Below, in pieces: positions 34,875-42,222 of a stretch of 42,222 bases of DNA. The position numbers and the translations under genes were made by a program. Each line of letters begins with the position of its first letter. Position 1 is the first letter of the stretch. Source of the DNA: Sulfurospirillaceae bacterium (GTDB lineage Bacteria; Campylobacterota; Campylobacteria; Campylobacterales; Sulfurospirillaceae). The stretch covers positions 1-42,222 of the forward strand of contig JAQUVE010000008.1 in assembly GCA_028693565.1 (NCBI GenBank), written 5' to 3'. The notes under the pieces are model-generated. The model saw nothing but the letters and a program-made list of their open reading frames with translations, was not told where the DNA came from and made no database searches.

Positions 34875-35849
34875 CTAATGATTTTTTATAAATAAAGCAA
34901 AATCTGTACCGAAATCGTGATGGTGTTTTTGTGCGATATGAAGTTGCGTTATATTGAGGTTTTTAAGGCTCTTGAGTTGGTTGGATTGGGGCAGAGGAAC
35001 TGAACATTCTCGTTTATCCGAAGGAATATAAGAGATAACTTTTTTGCCGAGTAAATAAGCAGTATAAAGGGCTACGGTGTCAATACCGATGATAATTTTG
35101 GCATTTGCAATATCTTCTAAAAGCGTATCGTGGCTAAATTCTATGGTGTTATCAATGGTTTGGTAAGTTTCAGGTGAGTCGGAGGGATGTAAGCGAATAA
35201 TTATTTTCTCACAGCCAAATTTTTCTTTACATGTAAGGATATTTTCAAACACTTCTTTTTCAGTAAAACCCCAAAAATAGGTATCTCCAAAAGAAGCTTG
35301 AGCCACTTTGGCGGTAGGTTCGCTCAAGAAAAGTAAGGTATTACTTTGTTTTGTGTCTTTAAAAGCTTTTAGTTGTGCAAGAAGGGCATAATTTTTTATA
35401 GCGATAATATTGGGGAGTCCTAACTCTTTTGCTTTGTCCTCGCTGGTTTTATCATGCGCAACGATAAAGCTGGGTAGGTTGTTTTCCCAATTTGGCTCTG
35501 GATAACCAAAGCGTTCACGGTAATTTGTCCAGTGGTCTAAAAATGCAAGACTTGGGAGTTTGTGCTCTTTGGCATAGTCTAAAAAGTGGTACTCAAGATG
35601 GTTTTGCCAACCAGTACTATACAGGATGATGGAAGGATTAAAAAAAAAGAGTTTAGCATGAATCTCTTCTTTAATAGGTGCAATTTTACAGCTATATGCT
35701 TCAATATTTTTTGCTTCAATCAGCCTAAAACAAGGTGAATCTGCCAAACAAAAAACGCGAAATTGCCCCACATGTAAAGAAGCCTTGAGCAATTCCAGAA
35801 GAATTTCTGCCCCTCCAGCATCGTGGGCAAATAAAGCAATTTTTTTCAC
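34875..35849 (-). CDS. GT-B-like protein of the pse operon, possible glycosyltransferase
   Basis: I cannot assign a family with confidence. The 324-aa protein starts with a Rossmann-like ALFAHDAGGAEILLELL, has ILYSTGWQNHLEY, SLAFLDHWTNYRERFG, IIIRLHPSDSPETY (~215) and DIANAKIIIGIDTVALYTAYLLGKKVISYIP (~247-277). An R-L-H-P motif before a G-x-D/T-S nucleotide-binding region recalls polysialyl- and CDP-glycerol-type GT-B transferases. Its GTG start overlaps the pseI stop by 4 nt, so it is made together with CMP-Pse enzymes. A role in glycan transfer or extension is inferred. It is followed by a 175-nt gap. Confidence 0.6.
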   Translation of the reverse strand: MKKIALFAHDAGGAEILLELLKASLHVGQFRVFCLADSPCFRLIEAKNIEAYSCKIAPIKEEIHAKLFFFNPSIILYSTGWQNHLEYHFLDYAKEHKLPSLAFLDHWTNYRERFGYPEPNWENNLPSFIVAHDKTSEDKAKELGLPNIIAIKNYALLAQLKAFKDTKQSNTLLFLSEPTAKVAQASFGDTYFWGFTEKEVFENILTCKEKFGCEKIIIRLHPSDSPETYQTIDNTIEFSHDTLLEDIANAKIIIGIDTVALYTAYLLGKKVISYIPSDKRECSVPLPQSNQLKSLKNLNITQLHIAQKHHHDFGTDFALFIKNH

Positions 35850-36883
35850 TCAATATCTTCTTTTTTGAGCCTATCTCCAAAATGTAAATCCACTTTGGCA
35901 GATTTACCTAAAATCTCGTTTAGATATTTGGGATGAAGTCCGTATCCTGGGCGAATGGAGCGGATATTTTCTTCGCTGAATTTTTCACCTTTTTTAATAT
36001 CTTTTGCGACATAAAGACTTCGACTAAACTGTCGTCCTTTGATGGCTTGTTCATCGGTATGGTAAGTTGGTTTACCTAAAAGTTTTTCGGTATCACGTAC
36101 CGCTTGTACCATATGTGAAAATTCATCAACATCGAGTGAAAAAGAGGCATCCGCTCCACCGATAGTTTTGTCTAAAATAAAATGTTTTTCAATGACTTTT
36201 GCTCCAAGTGCTACTGCCGCAATGGGTGCTGTAATGCCTAATGTGTGGTCTGAAAATCCTGCTAGTACTCCAAACCTTTGACATAAATCAGGCATGGTTA
36301 GAAGATTTGCCCCTTCCAGTGGAGCAGGGTAAGAAGAGGTGCATTGCAACAAAATAATATTGTTATTGCCTACACTTTTGCAGATAGCCACCACATCTTC
36401 AATTTCTTGCAGTGTCGCAATGCCTGTGGAGATGATAATAGGCTTTTGGCAAGAAGCAATATAACGAACAAGCTCATAATCAGTGACTTCAAAGCTGGCC
36501 ACTTTGTAGGCGGGAGGATTAAGTGTTTCTAAAAAATCTACTGCACTTTTATCAAAAGGGGTTGAAAAGCAGAGCAGTCCCTCTTCTTTTGCTACGGCAA
36601 AAAGCTCTTGATGCCACTCCCATGGCGTATAAGCTTCTTGATAAAGAGCATAAAGTGTTTTGTTGTCCCAAAGTGTTCCCCCTTTGACGATAAAATCTTC
36701 TTTATCGCAGTTTAGAGTGAGTGTATCAGCGGTATATGTTTGCAGTTTTATGGCGTCTGCACCCGCTTTTTTGGCAGCTCTTATCGTCTCTTTTGCTGTT
36801 TCGATGCTATTGCCATGATTGGCTGAAAGCTCTGCAATAATGAATGTATGTGTACTCTCTAAGTCAAAATTACCGATTTTCAT
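35846..36883 (-). CDS. pseI: pseudaminic acid synthase
   Basis: Condenses 2,4-diacetamido-2,4,6-trideoxy-L-altrose with PEP to give pseudaminic acid. The 345-aa protein has the NeuB barrel: FIIAELSANHGNSIETA (~13), GADAIKLQTYTADTLTL (~40), FSTPFDKSAVDFLE (~105), KVASFEVTDYELVRYIA (~126), STGIATLQEIE and QCTSSYPAPLEGANL (~180), and GFSDHTLGI. It ends with an SAF domain (~285-345; SLYVAKDIKKGE...RPGYGL). Similar NeuB/LegI enzymes exist, but the pse gene set around it fixes the call. GGAG lies 7 nt before the ATG. It overlaps pseH by 14 nt. Confidence 0.93.
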   Translation of the reverse strand: MKIGNFDLESTHTFIIAELSANHGNSIETAKETIRAAKKAGADAIKLQTYTADTLTLNCDKEDFIVKGGTLWDNKTLYALYQEAYTPWEWHQELFAVAKEEGLLCFSTPFDKSAVDFLETLNPPAYKVASFEVTDYELVRYIASCQKPIIISTGIATLQEIEDVVAICKSVGNNNIILLQCTSSYPAPLEGANLLTMPDLCQRFGVLAGFSDHTLGITAPIAAVALGAKVIEKHFILDKTIGGADASFSLDVDEFSHMVQAVRDTEKLLGKPTYHTDEQAIKGRQFSRSLYVAKDIKKGEKFSEENIRSIRPGYGLHPKYLNEILGKSAKVDLHFGDRLKKEDIE

Positions 36884-37352
36884 GTGTTAACTCCATACAA
36901 ATAACCTCTTTTTCATTGACGTATATGTGCGCTTTTTCGCAAAATCCAAATTTTTCATACAGCGCTTTGGCTCTTTGGTTGCCATCAAATACTTCAGCGA
37001 TGAGTGTTTTTACTTTTAATGTCTCAAACGCATACTCTATGATGGTTTGCATTAACAGCGAACCCATACCTTTTTGATGCAGCATAGGATTGGTGTAAAG
37101 TCCTAGTGTTGCACTGTGTGTGCTAATAGCATTAAAGTCGATAACACCGATATTTAAACCTTCATGTTGTGCTAGAAAATAGCGTTTGTCATCACGTGTT
37201 TTAAGGCTTTCGATAAAACCAAAATGCTCTGCTTCACTGATTGTGTGCGCATTGTACATATAGGTTTTGATATTTTCGTGGTTTCGCCACGCTAAAATCA
37301 TTCTTTTTTGAGCATCACTGAGTGTTGTAAAGTTGGTTAAATGCACACGCAT
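36870..37352 (-). CDS. pseH: UDP-4-amino-4,6-dideoxy-N-acetyl-beta-L-altrosamine N-acetyltransferase
   Basis: GNAT enzyme that acetylates the 4-amino group made by PseC, the third step of the Pse pathway. The 160-aa product has ILAWRNHENIKTYMYNAHTIS (~19, where PseH homologues have the substrate contact WRN), an acetyl-CoA loop LHQKGMGSLLMQ (~91), and NQRAKALYEKFGFCEKAH near the end. AAAGGAG 4 nt before ATG 37352 fixes the start, giving an unusually long 38-nt overlap with pseG. Confidence 0.9.
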   Translation of the reverse strand: MRVHLTNFTTLSDAQKRMILAWRNHENIKTYMYNAHTISEAEHFGFIESLKTRDDKRYFLAQHEGLNIGVIDFNAISTHSATLGLYTNPMLHQKGMGSLLMQTIIEYAFETLKVKTLIAEVFDGNQRAKALYEKFGFCEKAHIYVNEKEVICMELTHENR

Positions 37353-38178
37353 CCCACTCCTTTAAAACAGGATACTCCTGCTGTTTTAAGTATCGATACA
37401 TATCGTCTTGGTTGTCTGCCACTTTAATGGCGATAAAAGGCAGTTCCATATAAAGTACTTCATGCACCATGACACTAGGTGTCGTGATAGCAAAATGGCT
37501 TTGGTGAAGCAGTTTGGCGACTTCATGTGAGTTTACGTGCAAGGTAATGTTAGGATTGGTTGCAATATAGTTTTGAAGTTCTTCAAGATAGGCATTGGCA
37601 GTTGTCGTCAGAACGCATACGTGCAACATGGGTGGTAATGTTTTTACGATAGATAGCGTGATGTTGGTAGCATCAGTCCCACCCATAGCGACCAATACAT
37701 CATATATCTTATCGCGTACTTGCTTTTTCTCTTCTCTAAATTCATCACGAATCAGTGTATATAAAATCCCACAGCGAAGTTCACAAGACTTTGGGACTAA
37801 TGTTTTATAGCGTTTTTTATCGGCTGAAATATTATGATTTAAAAGAATATCACAATGATGTGCTTGATAAGTGTCATCGAACGAGAGAATTTTTACACCC
37901 GTTGCTTCTTTGACAGCACGCTCAAAATGCGCATTAATTCCATAATGGTCGATAACCAACAAACTTATATGTAAAGTTTTTATGAGTTCTATAAGTTCAT
38001 CTTCGTTGTTGGTTTTTAAGATTTTGACTTCATAAGGGATAGAAGCGATAATGTTGCCTTCTAAGTTTTGGCAGGCAAAAATCACTTTATCTTCGCATTG
38101 TTTAGCAAAGACTAAATCACGCATAATATGCCCTAACCCTATCGTGCTAGAGCTATCACTTCGGATGAGTGTGCTCAC
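37315..38178 (-). CDS. pseG: UDP-2,4-diacetamido-2,4,6-trideoxy-beta-L-altropyranose hydrolase
   Basis: Inverting nucleotide-sugar hydrolase that releases UDP before PseI acts. The 287-aa GT-B fold (MurG-like) starts LIRSDSSSTIGLGHIMRDLVFA, where the SxxIGxGHxxR loop carries the catalytic His. It has VLVAMGGTDATNITL near 157 and FAITTPSVMVHEVLYMELPFIAI with the UDP-binding loop near 235. The start is GTG 38178 in a GTGA overlap with the pseF stop. Its end overlaps pseH. Confidence 0.92.
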   Translation of the reverse strand: MSTLIRSDSSSTIGLGHIMRDLVFAKQCEDKVIFACQNLEGNIIASIPYEVKILKTNNEDELIELIKTLHISLLVIDHYGINAHFERAVKEATGVKILSFDDTYQAHHCDILLNHNISADKKRYKTLVPKSCELRCGILYTLIRDEFREEKKQVRDKIYDVLVAMGGTDATNITLSIVKTLPPMLHVCVLTTTANAYLEELQNYIATNPNITLHVNSHEVAKLLHQSHFAITTPSVMVHEVLYMELPFIAIKVADNQDDMYRYLKQQEYPVLKEWDACAFNQLYNTQ

Positions 38179-38860
38179 GATAAGCCCATCGCCTTGTACA
38201 TAAACTCAGCTCTCGTCCAATCCTCTGGCGTATCAATATCTTGTACCAAATGACGAGGCAATAACACAACACTTGAATGTGGTGCAAAAATCATTTTTCC
38301 CTCCAACCACGCTTGTGGTCTTCCCCAATAAAATTGTCCTGCGTCATGGTATGCCTCTTCCAAGTCTTGGCTTCGAGTACCAAAATGTTCTGGATAAAAC
38401 ATCTCCACAGCACCATCTTCTCTAAGCTTGATAGCACGCTGTATGGGAAAAGGAAAACTGGTTGCACTAAAGCAGTACTCTGATTGAGATGCCAGAAGCT
38501 TCTTATAGGCTTCTTGGATATAGTTTGGTTGCACAAAAGGTGCGGTGGCATAAAGACAACAGACCGCTTCAACCTCACTGAGGTCATGTACTGAAGCGGT
38601 AATGGCATGAGCGATGACGGGAATAGTTGCCGTGTGGTCATCACTGAGCTCTTTGGGGCGCATAAACGGAATGTCAGCGCCTAAGGATTGAGCTAACGTT
38701 GCGATTTCTTCATCATCGGTACTCACGACGATTTTATCAAAACAGCCACTTTGTAAGGCGGCTTCAATGCTATAAGCGATCATCGGTTTGCCACAAAATG
38801 CTTTGATATTTTTTCGAGGGATACGCTTACTCCCACCTCGTGCTGGAATCACAGCGAGTT

Positions 38861-38864
<4 letters not shown>
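38175..38864 (-). CDS. pseF: pseudaminic acid cytidylyltransferase
   Basis: Activates Pse with CTP to CMP-Pse, the donor for Maf enzymes. The 229-aa NeuA-like protein has AVIPARGGSKRIPRKNIKAFCGKPMIAYSIEAA at the start (CTP-binding R-G-G-S-K-x-x-P-x-K-N), VVSTDDEEIA (~48), LYATAPFVQP (~103) and DIDTPEDW near the end. The start at 38864 is chosen, not 38873, because AAGGA is 8 nt upstream and ATGA overlaps the pseC stop. The longer ORF would begin inside the SD. Confidence 0.92.
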
Positions 38865-40992
<2,128 letters not shown>

Positions 40993-41000
40993 CTAAGTTA

Positions 41001-41018
41001 AAGCAATTTCAATTCCAA
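41001..41018 (-). promoter_or_regulatory. sigma-54 (RpoN)-like promoter upstream of pseB
   Basis: The minus strand reads TTGGAATTGAAATTGCTT. It has the GG(-24)-N10-GC(-12) spacing and the TTGG/TTGC halves of a RpoN promoter, lacking the preferred CA after GG. Start of transcription would be about 20 nt before the GTG of pseB. Confidence 0.5.
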
Positions 41019-41021
41019 AGT

Positions 41022-41050
41022 TTGAAATATTTAAAGAATGGGTGTATAAT
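41022..41050 (+). promoter_or_regulatory. sigma-70 promoter for the FlaC-like gene
   Basis: TTGAAA, a 17-nt spacer and TATAAT lie 26 nt before the ATG, and AAGGAGG lies 5 nt before it. This is a near-consensus housekeeping promoter, in contrast with the sigma-28 promoter of the main flagellin. Confidence 0.75.
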
Positions 41051-41076
41051 AAAACAGATAAACGAAGGAGGCTATC

Positions 41077-41796
41077 ATGCAAGTCGGCAATAGTTTCAAT
41101 ACACAAACAAGCAATTATGTGAATGACAATAAAACAGGGGTTGAAAAAGCACTCGCAAGAATTGCAGCAACCAAAGAGTTAAATGGCACAGATGGCGCAA
41201 GTTTGATACTTTCCAATGCCCTTTCATCTCAAATTTCTTCGATGACGCAAAGCATTCAAAATAGCAACGATGCTATTGGTATGTATCAGATTGCTGATGG
41301 TGCATTAAAGGCATTAAGCATCGGAAGTGATACGTTAGGTGAACTTTCTGTGCGTTATAACAGTGATACCCTTAATGCTTCTCAAAAAGGGAGTTTAGAG
41401 CAAGCGTTTACATCAGTAACAAAAGGTATGAAAGACATCATGGCTCAAGCCACTTTTAATGGTCAAAATGTGCTCTCTTCGACATTGGGACTTGATGCAT
41501 CACAATTAGATTCACTTTCAATCAGCAATCAGCAAAGTGTCAGTGATCTTCAAAACAATCTGACATCACTTAGCTCTGAAGTCAGCTCTCGTACCAAGTC
41601 TTATGAGGTCGGTATCGCCAATGCGCTTTCTTCCGTGAGTAATCTTACCAGTGCGAATGCGCAAATATCTGAAACACCGTTGGATAAAATCATCTCAGAC
41701 TTTTCTCAAAATCAGATCAAATTAGACAGTTCGATGATGGCTCAATTGCATCAAACAACGCTGATGCAGCAACAAATATCCACGTTATTAGCGTAA
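41077..41796 (+). CDS. flaC: FlaC-like short flagellin homologue
   Basis: The 239-aa protein aligns with flagellin D0/D1: KALARIAATKELNGTDGASLILSNALSSQISSM, NDAIGMYQIADGALKAL, LGELSVRYNSDTLNASQKG and ATFNGQNVL, then a coiled-coil C-terminus ending QQQISTLLA. It lacks the canonical MGFRINTN start and the full C-terminal D0. Size and layout agree with Campylobacter FlaC, a flagellin-like protein secreted through the flagellar apparatus rather than built into the filament. The FlaC assignment is from memory of that sequence, not a database search. Confidence 0.8.
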   Translation: MQVGNSFNTQTSNYVNDNKTGVEKALARIAATKELNGTDGASLILSNALSSQISSMTQSIQNSNDAIGMYQIADGALKALSIGSDTLGELSVRYNSDTLNASQKGSLEQAFTSVTKGMKDIMAQATFNGQNVLSSTLGLDASQLDSLSISNQQSVSDLQNNLTSLSSEVSSRTKSYEVGIANALSSVSNLTSANAQISETPLDKIISDFSQNQIKLDSSMMAQLHQTTLMQQQISTLLA

Positions 41797-41798
41797 GC

Positions 41799-42116
41799 TT
41801 GAACAATACAACATTCTACCGAAATGCCTATGCGAAGCATGGTGTTTCGGCCATGGGTGTCAATTGGCATTCTAAAGAAACTCAAGAGATGCGTTTTGCC
41901 ATCATCGCTCAACTGCTTAAATCAGAGAAGATTGCTCATAGTACGATTTTAGATGCAGGGTGTGGATTTGGTGATTTGTATCTTTACCTTCATCAACAAG
42001 GCCTTCGGCCTAAACACTATGTGGGTGTCGATGTGATGGACGAATTCATCCAAATCGCGCATAAACGATTAGCCAGATTTAGTAATTGCAAGCTTATGAG
42101 CCACTTGCAAATTTAA
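41799..42116 (+). pseudogene. truncated class I SAM-dependent methyltransferase
   Basis: The 105-aa ORF has the front half of a methyltransferase: YRNAYAKHGVSAMGVNW, then SAM motif I ILDAGCGFGDLYLYL (~50-64) and motif II YVGVDVMDEFIQIAHKRL (~74-91). It stops after only about 12 more residues (ARFSNCKLMSHLQI), where the family continues for 90-120 aa with the remaining strands. This is therefore probably a 3' truncation. The start is TTG 41799, two bases after the flaC stop, with no clear SD, so coupling is needed. It could have been part of the flagellar glycan locus. Confidence 0.55.
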
Positions 42117-42222
42117 CTAAGCAGCCAAGTCAATATCTTCTAAACTTAATTTTTTAACTTTTAAAAAAACTGGTTTTAGTCATCGCCTGTAATTTTACAG
42201 TTTTTTAGCTAATTTGCCATTT
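42117..42222 (-). pseudogene. possible decayed end of a minus-strand gene (unidentified)
   Basis: A TAG at 42119-42117 closes the peptide tail LKPVFLKVKKLSLEDIDLAA. Upstream fragments (KITGDD, NGKLAKKL) lie in different frames separated by stops. This looks like the broken 3' end of a gene, possibly of a mobile element that cut the methyltransferase. The family is not recognised and the evidence is slim. Confidence 0.22.
42187..42206 (+). terminator. weak intrinsic terminator candidate
   Basis: CTGTAATTTTACAG followed by TTTTTT forms a short AT-rich stem with a T-run on the plus strand, about 70 nt past the truncated methyltransferase. It may end the flaC transcript. Confidence 0.35.

Overview
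The window looks like a chromosome segment of a free-living Campylobacterota (epsilonproteobacterium), most like Sulfurospirillum. The genus is inferred from gene content, not from any marker search. Supporting signs are low-GC DNA, the futalosine-pathway gene mqnD, a short BioB, MurB of about 257 aa, the recA-eno-FtsB-like-AMIN order and the mqnD-fliQ-murB order, and a flagellin glycosylation island with a complete pseudaminic acid (Pse) pathway, a Maf glycosyltransferase and a FlaC-like protein. No tRNA, rRNA, CRISPR array or intact IS was seen. No gene-free stretch exceeds about 230 bases; the longest is the gltA/bioB gap at 23478-23705.

Layout. (1) 2-4481: end of an unknown gene, a GGCT-fold protein on the minus strand, then a tight plus-strand run: GNAT, Ogt DNA repair, glycerate kinase, NFACT protein and a small acidic protein. 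(2) 4531-6366: cdsA and dxr, abutting. (3) 6536-9127: NCS2 uracil-type permease and AGCS Na+/alanine symporter. A short structured repeat occurs in three intergenic places (4081-4143, 6360-6387, 6454-6517). (4) 9141-12123: membrane metallophosphoesterase, a lipoprotein-like protein with a possible papain-like triad, a TehB-type methyltransferase and an FmdE-like protein. (5) 12143-16826: a large Cache-PAS-GGDEF-EAL protein, a Tat-signal M15-type peptidase and tsaD. (6) 16823-22158: murB, fliQ and mqnD (minus) divergent from recA, eno, an FtsB-like protein and an AMIN protein. (7) 22200-26635: gltA, bioB and topA (minus).

(8) 26795-42116 is the accessory and most distinctive part. It opens with an 810-aa flagellin driven by a clear sigma-28 promoter, with a CsrA-like hairpin in the leader. 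The centre of the flagellin is built of about eight imperfect ~40-residue repeats rich in Gly, Ser and Thr. All the following genes up to pseB run on the minus strand. In transcription order they are pseB-pseC-pseF-pseG-pseH-pseI-GT-like (mostly 4-nt overlaps, starting from a sigma-54-like promoter), then after a 175-nt gap Gfo/Idh-DegT aminotransferase-GNAT-methylase-Maf. Together these can make CMP-pseudaminic acid, probably make or modify a second amino sugar, and transfer glycans to the flagellin next door. Divergent from pseB is a FlaC-like secreted flagellin homologue, followed by a methyltransferase that appears cut off near the window end beside non-coding or decayed sequence.

The strongest candidates for something undescribed are the repeat-domain flagellin paired with this glycosylation island, the unassigned Gfo/Idh-DegT-GNAT sugar module, and the recurrent intergenic and TTACATGTAA repeats.
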